Source of the DNA: Melampsora larici-populina 98AG31
Lineage: Eukaryota > Basidiomycota > Pucciniomycetes > Pucciniales > Melampsoraceae
Direction of reading: 5' to 3'
Length of the DNA stretch: 64,000 nucleotides
Assembly (NCBI RefSeq): GCF_000204055.1
Contig: NW_006768776.1
Coordinates: 146,105-210,104 of the forward strand
Shown: positions 46,860 through 57,741 of the stretch, one piece after another
Numbering within the stretch: the stretch's first letter is position 1
How the letters are laid out: every line of letters begins with the position of its first letter
Notes under the pieces: generated by a model
What the model was told of the DNA's origin: nothing
Database searches by the model: none
Seen by the model: the letters and a program-made list of their open reading frames with translations, nothing else
Translations under genes and position numbers: made by a program

Positions 46860-47742
46860 TCACCACCAAGTTGCACCCCCTTTAGCTTTTATCACCGCTC
46901 GAATCCGTTCAGGCATTGAAGCAACAAGTGACTTGAGCTTGCTTTCTGGGATAGCCATCCACTCAGACACCAGAAGATGATACATCTCTTGTTGAGACTT
47001 TGGTCGCTTTTCCTTGGAAATCGAGCTCTTGAGGATCTTCCAAAGGTTCTCAATCGGGTTGAGATCCGGACTGTTTGCAGGCCAGTCCAACTTGAGGATT
47101 GAATGACTGGCATGCCATTCCTTTGAAGCCTGACTCCGATGAACTGGAGCACCATCCTCCATCAAGATGAGGTTAGAAGGACAGCAAGGATGGGTCACAA
47201 AAGGTTTCAAAGCCCGCTCGTAGACAATCGAGATGAAGTCGGAAGAAGAACGTTGTCCAGGTGGAATTAAGACAAGAGGAAGCTTGCAAAATGAAGTAAA
47301 AGCACCCCAGACCATGACTGAAGATCGACCACTTCGGAAACTTGGGGTGAGACAATCCAATTCAAACTTTTCATTACTCTTTTGCCACACTCGCACTGGG
47401 CCTGACATCTTTCCAATCTCAAATGATGACTCATCAGTCCAAATCACTCGTTCCCAGTCCTCCACCGTCCAATCTTTGTATGCTAGAGCAAAACCTAATC
47501 GTTTCCGACGATGTTGAGCACTCAGGTAAGGCTTTTTGACTGCAATGCAAGAATTGAAACCAAGGCCTTTGATCTTGGCTCTAAGAGTGTTATGACAGAC
47601 TCGAGTTGGGATCTGAGCTGAGATTTCCAAAAGTGTACTCCGCCTATCTTTCCTCAAGGTTTGTTTTAGAGTTCTTCAATCGCGATCGGTGAGCTTCTTG
47701 GGTCTACCAGCGTGATTCTGAGGGTTGGTGGTGGCGTTCTTT
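46860..47742 (-). pseudogene. Tc1 transposase, C-terminal part (catalytic DD34E)
   Basis: The fragment begins mid-codon region at the Ngaro insertion point, continuing the frame of 54584-54720, and ends with TAG after GGATWW. The second helix-turn-helix region contains GRPKKLTDRD, with an in-frame TGA at 47678-47676 where CGA (Arg) is expected. The catalytic residues are D in TDESSF, D in MEDGAPVH and E in NPIENLW, with 34 residues between the last two. VMVWGAF and WPANSPDLNP are family signatures. The gene is dead through both the stop and the insertion. Confidence 0.92.
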
Positions 47743-47965
47743 GTAAGCACCAACCAAGGCACGACTTGGTGCGGAAGTCCATGACTGAGGGAGGTGTACA
47801 GATGTGGGGCAGCAGATATGCTTATAGCGGGTGAAACCTCTCTAGGAGGTTGGACAACTCGCGGCTAGAAAATTTTCCTAGCAGCAGACGTCCACCACCC
47901 GCTCAGTCCTAGCACCACATCAGAAAGATTCACACCTCATCGCTTAAGTTCTTTACGTTCAAAAA
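47743..47965 (+). repeat. Ngaro split repeat A1 (223 bp)
   Basis: By eye it is identical to A2 at 54162-54384. It begins GTAAGCACCAACCAAGGC and ends GTTCAAAAA. It forms the 5' terminus of the Ngaro element and abuts the Tc1 transposase frame directly. Confidence 0.93.
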
Positions 47966-48064
47966 ACTTTTCCTTTTAAATTTTGAAATACCGCAACCAT
48001 TGGAAGACAGCACGCCACGAAGACACAACATCAACTCCTTTAAAACAACAAAGAGGAAAAAGAG

Positions 48065-50318
48065 ATGGCAACTTTTGATGAAGAACTAGCAGAATCGAGA
48101 AGAAGAGCAGAGGAAGCGATGAAGGCAGGCGCAAAAGGACCAGGAACAAGAAGCAAGTCGAGAGGAAAAGAAGGAGAACACGAAGAAGAGTCAAACATCA
48201 CCTCGACAGGAGAAGAGCGGCGGAAAGAGAGAAGAGACAGTAGGAGCCCCGACGAAGAAGACGAGACAGGAGGAGACACGGGAAATCAAGGTGGAACGGA
48301 ACAGAGCGGCAGTGGAGAGAGGAAGAGAGAAGAGAAGGGGAAAGGCCCAGGAGAGTTAGAAGCAGGCGGATCAAGCCAGAAGGAACAGAACTCGGGCACA
48401 AGAGTGAGGATAAAGGTTAAAGGTAAGAACCGGTCCAAAGTCAGACAACACCACCCCGCAGAATTTCCCCCTCTATTTCTATCTCTATTTTCTCTATTTC
48501 TATCTATAAAATAATGATAAATAACAAGACACAAAGTCAGATTCCAGCAATTGAGCTGAGGCACCAGGAGCTACATCCTTGGACAGAAAGAGACGAGAAC
48601 CACTCACAGGAGACTCTACCGGCAATGCCAAGGCAACAGGGAGCTAAATCCCGAGAAATGGAAAAAGAAAACCATCCGACAAAAGTCGAGGCAGACAGAG
48701 CTAAATCTGGTCAGAGGAAGAGAAAATGAAGAGCTCCCCTCAGCAACCAAGCGTAGCAAGCTTAAGAAGTAGAAAGAGAAGCAGAGAACAGGAACTGACT
48801 TGCATCGGGAAAAACCCCGTTTTTTGCAACAGCCGCAGCCCTACCAGAACCGGGCACACCAGGCGACAGAAGCAAAGACCTATGGTGGAAATCCATTGTC
48901 GAAGCATACGGTGGAGGAGACCTGGAACTAGGAAGAGCGATGATGCACGGCTTCACGATGATGTATGGTGACCCCCCATACGATCCAGAAGCTCTAAGAT
49001 AAAACAGAATGCAGAGGGTGGAGTCAACCCCAGACTCGCAAAGCGACCCGCGACCGAAACGGCAAAGATCGATGTCACTGATAGCCGGAGGAAGCAATAC
49101 CGAAGAGGTCCCGCTAGCTAGAGAAGAGGAGAGCGAGAAGCCACCCAAGTCAAAGAGGAAAGATAGAGACATCAGAGACATGGTGGACCCAGAAAGCGAG
49201 ATAGTGTTCATCGACAAACAATTCTCAAACACGAACCTCTTGCAACTATCCTCAGGCATCCATCAACGGATGACGAAGCTAAAAGCCTATGTTCCATTGA
49301 CGGTTTTCAACCTCGAATGGATAGACAAAGACTACGAGAAAGCAAGCACCAAGAAGACAAAGTCGATGAAGGAGCTGCAAGAGGGAGACGAGGTGTTAAC
49401 TTACACAGGTCTGACCCCGAAAGACGAACTGCTACTTACCTACGGCGAGTGGATAGATGCGATAGACCTCTTTATCAGATACGTTGAAGAGCGGTACCAT
49501 ATGCAAACGACCGCCAAAATGCTGAAAAAGCACAAAGAAAACGTGATTGAAATTAGGAGATCAACGGCATGCTGGATGATAGCATTGCGTTATTGCATGA
49601 AAGTAAGAGACAATCCTATAGGACATCCCATCAGGAAGATGCAAGGAAAGAATATTGATAAAACATTTGCACACACACGTAGGTGAGGAGATTGTTGATG
49701 CAGATCGTCATAGGAGAGTCCGGAAAACGAGAGATGTGCAACGCAGGAGCACTACAGGAAGACCTTCTGAGAGCGGCAAAGGACAAAGCGGAATCAGCTG
49801 GAGAACGAAACTTCACAGAGAACCCATATGCAACGGGGCAGAAGACGATGGACTCTCACGTGCAGGCACAATCCACCACGAGCGCAGAGAAGAGACAGTT
49901 CGCCGCATCCAATCACGTCAAGCGGGAGACCTCTGGCCCGAGAGGAGGAAATGAGACAGGTTGGAGAGGACGAGGAAGGAGGCCAAACAGAGGCAACTGG
50001 CCAAACCGGGGAAGTTACCAGAGCCACTACGGAGCGTCCCACAGCACCCACTACGTGCCAGGCGGATACGGAGCCTATCCCCCCAACCAGCATCACCAAC
50101 CCTATGCCCCAACCGCGTACCAACAGCACAGGGGATACGGATACCCTCACAACAACACCAACGGGTACACAACGAACTGGCCAGACCAAAGCCACAGCGG
50201 GGCGTACACTCCAAACGCGACTATGGGAGAAGGAGGAAGTCAAGGAGGAGCCGGGGGAAAAACGTACGGAGGAAGCGGAGGAGGAAAAGGAAGCGCAGCA
50301 GGAAAGAGCACGCAGTGA
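48065..50318 (+). pseudogene. Ngaro ORF1, Gag-like protein with putative introns
   Basis: Proposed exons: 48065-48422, 48833-49602, 49683-50318 (588 codons), all in phase. The first intron (410 nt) has donor GTAAGA and acceptor TTTTTTGCAACAG and is the less certain. The second (80 nt, GTAAGA to ACGTAG) joins RYCMK to VRRLLMQ; the second Ngaro copy is continuous there. The N-terminus (MATFDEELAESRRRAEEAMK) is charged. The middle block (FHQRMTKLTAYVPLTVF-like, YGEWIDAIDLFIRYVEERYH) is conserved with the other copy. The C-terminus is Gly/Asn/Tyr/Arg-rich, as in RNA-binding Gag tails. A TAA at 49000-49002 breaks the frame where the other copy reads on. Confidence 0.7.
49603..49682 (+). other. Apparent spliceosomal intron inside the Ngaro gag gene
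   Basis: 80 bp with GTAAGA at the 5' side and ACACGTAG at the 3' side. Removing it aligns the protein with the intron-free reading in the copy at 62000. A retrotransposon that moves through spliced RNA should lose such an intron, so its presence is notable. Confidence 0.6.
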
Positions 50319-50726
50319 GTTGAGACAAAAGGAAAGAGACCAGATATGAGACTCCAGAAAAGATGCTTCCCTACCTCCGATCCCCTCCATTGTCCTACAA
50401 TCTCTCTTGTTTCCCCAAAAAGGCTCCAATTATTCCACAGACGCTATCCATAATCATGTCTCCGCCAAGTTGTACATGTGTTGTACGCCCGCTCCATCCA
50501 CCTTTTGTCTGTCATAGAGAAGCACGTTATGAGAGGAAAGCGCGCGAATGAAATAATAAAGAACAGATTTTGACTTACAACTTGGTTTTGACCCCCTCTT
50601 TCGCCCGATCCTTTCTTGCCACACGATCCCAAAACAAGTAACACACCCAAAGCGAGCAGCCCGAGCAGACCCAAGACTTCCCCGCAGGAGCGTGAGCAGC
50701 AGCAGAAGAGAGAGCAGAACACGGAG

Positions 50727-52382
50727 ATGTTTAGACCAAATAGAGCATGGCCGGAGCGAGTCTCATGCGAGATGAACTTGGAGAAGTGGAGAGAGCTAGC
50801 AGAGAGACTGAAGCTAGAGAAGAAACACACAGACATCATCAACGGATTCGTGATCGGTTTTCACCAAGGAATACCGGAACACCGCCTAGCGGGGAGAGAA
50901 TACTACTCACCGGACAACCACGCGAGAACGGAAGCAGAAAGAAAGGTCATAAAAGAAAAAATCGAAAAAGAACTCGACGCAGGTCGCATGAGGGGACCAT
51001 ACACCGAAGACGAAATAAAGAGGAGGCTAGGATTCTTCAGGACAAGCCCAATAGGGAGCGTCGTGAATGCAGACGGATCAATCAGGATCATAAACAATCT
51101 CTCGTTCCCAAAGAACAACAAGGAAATCCCATAGGTGAACTCGTTCATGGACAAAACAGACTTCGAGACTACTTGGGACGACTTCGCAAAGGTGTTGCGA
51201 TTCATGATGGAGCTGGAAGAAGAGGTCGAATTTGGGATATTTGACTGGGAGAAAGCGTATCGTCAAATACCCATTCACCCCTCACAGTGGAGGTATCTGA
51301 TGGTGAGAGGCACAGAAGGAGAAATCTATTTCGACTTACGAGTATCTTTCGGCGGAGTGGCAGGATGCGGCAGCTTTGGAGGCCCAGCAGACACATGGAA
51401 GGAGATAATGAAGAGACACTTCGAATTTATGGCCGTGTTCCGTTGGGTAGACGACAATTTGTTTGTCAGGAAGAAGGCGGACAAAAGGAAAGTGTTGATG
51501 AAGGAAGTGGTCGAATTGAGCGCAGAACTGGGAGTCAAAACAAATGAAGGGAAACACGCCGAGTTCAATGTAGAGCAAAAATACATCGGGTTTATCTGGA
51601 ATGGAAGAGACAAAACAATCAGACTACCTGCAGAGAAGTTGGAAATGAGGAAGAAACAAGTAGACAAGGCCCTGACGAAGGAAAACGGACTGACCTTGAA
51701 AGAAGTAGAGAAACTCACCGGACGACTGGTACACATCACGAACATAATCCCGCAGATGAGGTGCTTTTGCACAAGCCTATACGCGTGGATGGCGAGCTGG
51801 AAGAACGCATTGGCAAGGAGGAAGATGCCGAGGAACGTGTCAGACGACCTATGGGAGTGGAAAAGGGTCCTGAAAGACTTCAAGAATAGGAAGGTAGTGC
51901 CGAAGAGAGAAGCGGTGGACGTCGGCTGGGTAGGAGACGCGTCGACTGACTACGGAGTAGGAGTAATGATAGGGAGGCACTGGAACCGGTGGAAGCTCAA
52001 GGCAAAATGGAACGAAACGAACGCGCTAGGGGTGAAGAGAGACATCGCATGGGCTGAAACCGTGGCGATTCGACTGGGGCTGGAAATCGTAGCCAGAATA
52101 AGAGACGTCGAAGGCCAAAGGATACTCTTCCTGACGGACAACACCACAGCCGAGGCAGTGGTGCGAAACATGAAGTCCAAACATGTCGCAGTGAACCAGG
52201 AATGGCGGATGATTCAGCGCCGACTGGCGGAGTTAGATTGCGACCTGGAAGAACAGAGGGTAATGTCCAAAGACAACGACGCGGACGCGCTCTCGAGAAA
52301 CACAGACGACACAAAAGAAGAACGCGACAGAGTAAGGTTCGAACTGCCAGCCGACCTGCAAGACTTCTTAGAAGAGAGTTAG
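50727..52382 (+). pseudogene. Ngaro ORF2, reverse transcriptase and RNase H
   Basis: The ATG at 50727 gives 551 codons; the frame is open upstream to about 50616 without an ATG. RT motifs: LGFFRTSPIG, IFDWEKAYRQIP, SFGGVAGCGSFGGPAD, and the catalytic WVDDN at about 240-244 in place of YXDD, as is usual for this group. RNase H residues appear as GDASTD, WAETVAIRLGLE, TDNTTAE and NDADALSR. One TAG at 51132-51134 interrupts the frame at IP-VNS, where the second copy has Ser. Otherwise the frame is intact, and it stops 16 bp before the recombinase ATG. Confidence 0.9.
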
Positions 52383-52398
52383 GAAAGAAGCGAAAGGA

Positions 52399-53608
52399 AT
52401 GGGGAGGAAAAAAGTTAGCTTTGCGAGGATAGAAGAGGAGATAGAGGACAAAGAAACTTTACAGGTGGCGAGACACATGGTAGGAGGCACATGGGCCGAA
52501 TCAACGCTACGAGGCTACAGCAGCGCCGTGACAAAGTTTAGAGAATACATTGAAAGTCGAGGAGCCGACTGGAAGAACGCAATTCCGCTAACGGCAAAAG
52601 ACGTATACGGGTTCCTGATCTGGGCCGGAGCATCACCGGCGAAGAAAGAGGCGTCAGCGAAGAGAGTCGTGCGAGCGAAGACTCTAGAGAAATACCTGGC
52701 CGGCTTACAATCATGGCAGATGGCAACGCAGCTACAACCGCCAGAACTAGATCAGACAATGATAAAAGGAATCTTACGGGCGGTAGAGAGAGCGGAGGAA
52801 CAGTTGATGCTACAGAAAGATGGAGAAAGCGCATCAAGCATAGGAAAGAGCCCCGTGATGATACGACAGTTACTTCACTTAACTTTCAACTTCGCAGGCA
52901 AGGACGAGCTAGAAGAGCTGATATCGACAGCGGCATTGGTGGCATTCTGGGGGATAATGCGACTAGGAGAATTGACGAGGCAATCAAGGAGAGAAGGCAT
53001 GCTGCTGGTAGAAGACCTACACTTCGAAGGAGAAGGAGAGACGAAAGTGGCATTCTTAAGGTTGTGGCGAGGAAAAACCGCAAAACCTGGCCAAATGCAA
53101 GAAGTGAGGTGAGGAGATGGGAAATATAGAATTTCCTAAGTAAAGAGTGACTGACGAGCTCTGATATGGGGGCAGGTTGGACAGACAAAGATTGGTGATG
53201 GACCCAGTAGCGGCGTTGGAAAGGTTGATAGAGAAGATCCCGGGGAAGAAGGCTACGGATGCGCTGTTTGGAATCGGAGCGGGGAAAGACAGGCAGCCGA
53301 TGTGGAAAGAGCTTTTCATGGGAAAGGTAAGCCAAATCTGGGGGAAGAGCTGCAGCAAAGACGGTCTGTGGTCGGGACACTCGTTCAGAGTGGGAGGCGC
53401 GTCACTGCGATGGAATTTAGGATGGAGTAAGGAGAAAATCATGAGAATTGGAAGGTGGGAATCGAAAGCAGTAGACCTCTACCTAAAAGAATATACGAAA
53501 GAAGACCTGGAGGAAACAAAATTACTGCTGAGGGCAGTTGACCGAAGAAATCTTGGACGAGAAGCGGGAGCTCAGGAGGAGAAGCAAGATGGATCAACAA
53601 GAGGATGA
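52399..53608 (+). CDS. Ngaro ORF3, tyrosine recombinase (380 aa, one intron)
   Basis: Exons 52399-53108 and 53176-53608; the 67-bp intron (GTGAGG to GGGGGCAG) keeps phase at an Arg codon. The N-terminal SAM-like core-binding region reads STLRGYSSAVTKFREYIES. Catalytic residues: R188 in GIMRLGELTR, H305 and R308 in HSFRVGG, and Y339 (or Y343) in DLYLKEY, the R-H-R-Y set of the family. It integrates the circular cDNA by strand exchange. The frame has no stops. It follows the RT gene with a gap of only 16 bp. Confidence 0.92.
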
Positions 53609-53988
53609 TTCCCCCAACGGGCTGACGGACAGATCTTGAAAGAAGGTTTTAGATTAAATTGCGTAAGGATGTACATATGAGAATCAGAGCCGAGAATGAG
53701 GAATCAAAGTTTATGCACAATACATCAAGAAAGCATAGATGGAGAAGCGCAGAAATAGAGTTTCGAGCTAAAGCCACAGAGAGCCAAAGCGGAAATTGAG
53801 TGGAGGCGAGCCATAGAGAGAGAACGCCAAGGAGAGTTAAGCGGAGAGAAAGTAAACATCGTAAACAACAAACACGCTGCCGAGACTCACCCGAAAGCAG
53901 TTGGGAGGCTCAGTGAGCTGAGGCTTACTAGTAAGTCTCAGCAGCCAGGTAGACCGAGCAACCCAACTGCAGCGTTTATCTCAACAGA

Positions 53989-54161
53989 CGTGACCGGTTG
54001 ATTTCGCGAAACGGGAATTTTCTTTCCCACGCAAAATCAGGCGGCCGCCGGCGGCGCCCCTCCCGAACAGCTTAAGTTTGATACACTGTTATCAGAGTTA
54101 AGCCTGGATGGTACTTCCAGATGTAAAGAACATCGAGCATACAATCCGAACAAAATGGATT
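53989..54161 (+). repeat. Ngaro split repeat B1 (173 bp)
   Basis: It begins CGTGACCGGTTGATTTCGCG and ends AAAATGGATT, running directly into A2. It differs from B2 at two places: GCCGCCGG versus GCCGCCAG, and CAATCCG versus CAATCCA. Confidence 0.93.
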
Positions 54162-54384
54162 GTAAGCACCAACCAAGGCACGACTTGGTGCGGAAGTCCA
54201 TGACTGAGGGAGGTGTACAGATGTGGGGCAGCAGATATGCTTATAGCGGGTGAAACCTCTCTAGGAGGTTGGACAACTCGCGGCTAGAAAATTTTCCTAG
54301 CAGCAGACGTCCACCACCCGCTCAGTCCTAGCACCACATCAGAAAGATTCACACCTCATCGCTTAAGTTCTTTACGTTCAAAAA
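54162..54384 (+). repeat. Ngaro split repeat A2 (223 bp)
   Basis: Copy of A1, placed immediately after B1 without spacer, so the B1-A2 junction reproduces the joined ends of a circular intermediate. Confidence 0.93.
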
Positions 54385-54410
54385 TTACCACCCAGCCCAC
54401 CCAGGCATGT

Positions 54411-54583
54411 CGTGACCGGTTGATTTCGCGAAACGGGAATTTTCTTTCCCACGCAAAATCAGGCGGCCGCCAGCGGCGCCCCTCCCGAACAGCTTAAGTT
54501 TGATACACTGTTATCAGAGTTAAGCCTGGATGGTACTTCCAGATGTAAAGAACATCGAGCATACAATCCAAACAAAATGGATT
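54411..54583 (+). repeat. Ngaro split repeat B2 (173 bp), 3' terminus
   Basis: Copy of B1. Its end GGATT is followed directly by TGGTAGTTTGAAAGC, the interrupted Tc1 transposase frame. Confidence 0.93.
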
Positions 54584-54720
54584 TGGTAGTTTGAAAGCAC
54601 TGTTGAAACTGTTGATCGAGGATGGTTCAGTTTCTTTGCAATTTGACCCATTGTGAGCCCAGACTTCCTTGCCCCAACTATTTCAGCCCTCTCCTCGGAT
54701 GTCAGGGATCGTGTCTTCAT
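54584..54720 (-). pseudogene. Tc1 transposase, N-terminal helix-turn-helix part
   Basis: The ATG at 54720 starts MKTRSLTSEERAEIVGARKS, followed by GLTMGQIAKKLNHPRSTVST, a classic Tc1 paired-like DNA-binding helix-turn-helix. The frame runs into the Ngaro B2 end and resumes at 47742. Confidence 0.92.
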
Positions 54721-54849
54721 GATTTGGTGTTGATGGGAGACGGTGTGATATTGTATTGAACTCTTATTTGTAGCACTAGTACTTCAACACACAGCTGTAT
54801 TTACAAAACTGTACGTAAAACTTTTGGAGGGCACTGTACAATCTAACCA

Positions 54850-54897
54850 TACATCATCATCATCATTATCATCATCATTATCATTATCATCATCATT

Positions 54898-54938
<41 letters not shown>

Positions 54939-54940
54939 AA
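54850..54940. repeat. ATC/ATT trinucleotide microsatellite
   Basis: About 85 bp of ATC units with occasional ATT, just outside the Tc1 right end. The reverse reading would give poly-Asp, but there is no gene context. Confidence 0.95.
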
Positions 54941-55025
54941 GATACAAGCACCCTTGCAAGACAAACCCTTTCCCAATAATCCTTTCTCCTACTAAGAAAG
55001 AACGTGCAGTACTTGGGCGGAATTG

Positions 55026-55522
55026 CTGAGGGCACAGGATCCTTGTTAGACTACAGCTCAGTCTGCTAGGTCTTAGTCAAGAACAGTTGACTAACCTGTG
55101 AGCTCAAAAGAAGTGAGGAGCACACGTAAGGAGGATGTTTTAAAAGACAAATGAAAAATGAATTAAATTGATTCTTTTTGACACCATACTAACCTGAGGG
55201 CACAGGATCCTTGTTAGACTACAGCTCAGTCTGCCAGGTCTTAGTCAAGAACAGTTGACTAACCTACACGCATCACCAGAGGAAACAAGAAACAACAACC
55301 ACACTAAAGATCAGAGAAAAGTTTAAAGAGAAACTTGACAATAGAGAAACTTCACTACCTGAGAGCTTGAAAGAAGTGAGGAGCATGTGTAAGGAGGATG
55401 TTTGAAAAGACAAATGAAAAATTAATTAAATCTAAGTATGAGAGTGTTTAGATTTGTTAGTAGTGAAGATTTGAAAAGCTTGAGAATGAGTTGAAGGAAA
55501 AACTCACTGATTCTTTTTGACA
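55026..55522. repeat. Rearranged direct duplications
   Basis: CTGAGGGCACAGGATCCTTG through GTTGACTAACCT occurs at 55026-55097 and again from 55194. GAAGTGAGGAGCA...AAGGAGGATGTTT occurs near 55107 and again near 55370. TTGATTCTTTTTGACAC or a near match occurs at about 55160 and 55507. A hairpin TTAGTCAA/TTGACTAA sits in the first unit. It is non-coding. Confidence 0.7.
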
Positions 55523-57741
55523 CAAAAAGAATCAGAAAAAGGGGAAAAAGGAAATTACAAGAGTGATCAGATATCCCAAAAGAAAATTCTCCAATGCCCC
55601 TTGCTTCAAGTTTACCAACTAGACCCCTTTGGTCCATTTTCTTCTAACATTGCCGCCTTACAATACACACTTCTAACAACCTGAATACAAACACGCCCAA
55701 CACCCTCCACTTCCAATAACCGGATTAGGAAAATGAACTTTGACCACCTAGAATAAGAAAACATAGATACATTTATCTTAACAATCCTTACACAAGACTA
55801 GTCTATGTATGTATCAGTCTGCTCATATCACAGTCTACAACCTGACGCTGGGGCCAAAATCTTGAACTTGAAGTGTGTGATACTTTTGCAAAAGTGAGAA
55901 TTTATTAGAACCTCAGCAAGAATGCTGAGTTGGGCAGATGATCAATGGTAAAAGGGATTGGCCAAGGATTGATTGGATGCTGGTTGTAATATGTTTTGGT
56001 TTGACTAATTTTGATCTAATCAATTGCTCAGAAGTATATCAAGTATGTGGAAAACAAAAAATAAGGACTGAATAGTATATAGATTCTAGCTCTGAATAAG
56101 ATCTAAATGTTAACTTTCATACAATCAATCTCTTATCAAAGACAATGAATCCTACTACATAGGTTTGTACAAATTTTAGCTCTGAGTGATGATCCCAAAG
56201 TTAGATTTTAACACCAACAATTTCTTGGAATATATAATCACTAGTTAGAAATTGGATGCTTAGTTCTTTTGTATCTGTAGTTCAAGTTCTGGATTTATTT
56301 TTTTATCAGAGAAATGAATGATCATGAGATTTGTTGCTTTTAAATAGGTCAGATTGATCAAGACAAAAAACTTGATAATTTCCTTAAAAATTCAAATCTA
56401 TGTGAAATTTTTGAGAACTATTTTTTCCTTTTTTTTTCAATGTGAATGTGTTAGTTTATAGTAGGATCAATCCTCTAAAGACTTTCCTGAACCCTCATGA
56501 GCACACTGGGTTTGGTTTTGTAGAAAATAAACCATCACTTGAGCTACTTCACTCCTCTCACCGGGTCACTGACCCTGGGTTTTAATTCTCAGGTATCAAG
56601 TCATCAATGTTACACTTTGAAAAAATAAAAATAAAATAGAAACACATTGACCAGCTGCCTGATCTGCTTATTGCTCTTTCCCACCAATCAAACCTCAAAC
56701 ACCCTCTTTAGCCCTAATCAACCCTCAACCATCCTCTTTAGGTTTCAATCTTCTTCCATGTCATTGTGAGATCCCAAACTGGTTTGATGTATGAGTTGAT
56801 AAAGTAATGTCCCAGGTGATTGATGAATCAATCAAGCCATATGTCACAGATAAATCTTTGCTTTGTGGAATTTGAAATTTGGCCCAGCCCCGCTGAAAAA
56901 CAATAAAAAAGATCCGACACTTGTTGGGTCTTGCTGTTTTGCACTATATGTCATAGGGCTTCTGGGCAGCACTGGATATTAAATAGTGGAGCAGTAATAG
57001 TGGGTGGGCGGGTCTGCTATGTTCAAATGTTGGTCTAGTAGCGGCTGGTAAAATAGTGCAGAGTGCACCAGATCACCTCCATTTGGTGAGGGGCAAGTTC
57101 TTAGGACTTGAGATCATTCATGATCGAGTTATATATATGTAATCCTACATATACACACCCATCCTTGCTCTACCTCACATTCTTTCTGTGAGGTAGAGCG
57201 TGTTTGGGAAGGCGGCCGCAGGCCAGGCCCGTTTTGCGTGATCTGGAATCTTTTCCGACTCACACCAAGACGGGCCAGCTTGTTGCAAGTCGGGCCTCTC
57301 GGGTTACTCGGGTGTTCTTGTCTACCTCCCGCTTGTCGGGCACCTGCGGGGCTCGGCATGACGAGGACACCCCTAAACCCGCAGGAGGCATGGCGCGATC
57401 TCCTCTCTTCTGGCGCTATGGCGCTCTGTTGTGTGTGCAGTGGTCTCTAAGGTGTCTGTCTCGCTGCATCATAACACTGTTTTCGCATTTCATTGGCGTT
57501 TGCGTGGCAGCACTTCCCTCTACAGTCTCTAACTTCCTCTACCTGGCTTTAACTTCCTCCACTCTTTTTATTTAAATCGTTATTTATATATATATAACTT
57601 TTTTTTTTTTAGGTTTGCTTCTGTATCACGAGGGTGGCTTGGGATCTGTACTGTACATCGTTCAACCCCTGTCAGTGTAACTCTAATCCTGTGATCATCC
57701 TACTGAACTGTGTACTTACCTCCAGTTTGTGCCTACATGGA
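55523..57741. other. No supported gene; right part likely the 3' end of Ngaro copy 2
   Basis: 55523-57100 is AT-rich without domains. 57130-57560 is GC-rich, with the hairpin GCTCTACCTCACA/TGTGAGGTAGAGC near 57168-57199 and a GCGGCCGC phrase reminiscent of repeat B of copy 1. Reading leftward from the recombinase gene, B1-A2-B2 of the second element should lie here, but I could not delimit them. Confidence 0.4.

Larger units (their letters stand above)
47743..54583 (+). mobile_element. Ngaro-type (DIRS order) tyrosine-recombinase retrotransposon, complete
   Basis: The layout is A1 (47743-47965), gag-like, RT/RNase H and tyrosine-recombinase genes, B1 (53989-54161), A2 (54162-54384), a 26-bp spacer, and B2 (54411-54583). 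Split direct repeats A1-B1-A2-B2 with a recombinase instead of an integrase, and no methyltransferase domain, define the Ngaro group. Removing 6841 bp restores one continuous Tc1 reading frame with no duplicated target bases, as expected for recombinase-mediated insertion. A1 and A2 appear identical; B1 and B2 differ by two CpG-type transitions. Gag and RT frames each carry one stop. Confidence 0.93.
46664..54836 (-). mobile_element. Tc1/mariner element, split by a Ngaro retrotransposon
   Basis: The ends CAGTGCCCTCCAAAA(A/G)TTTTACGTA (46664 and reverse at 54836) are flanked by TA at 46662-46663 and 54837-54838. Subtracting the 6841-bp insert leaves about 1332 bp, the usual size for Tc1-type elements. 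The transposase gene is on the minus strand and is interrupted between 54584 and 47742. Confidence 0.93.

Noticed and set aside
47976..50842. Several long minus-strand frames across the Ngaro gag region
   Set aside because: They are antisense shadows of GA-rich coding DNA and show Ser/Leu/Arg-rich low complexity.
47743..54384. The 223-bp direct repeats read as LTRs
   Set aside because: The second copy is not at the element end; it lies between B1 and B2, and the element encodes a tyrosine recombinase, so the split-repeat Ngaro layout fits better.
54784..55035. Minus-strand frame with poly-Asp
   Set aside because: Created by the ATC microsatellite outside the Tc1 element; no gene context.
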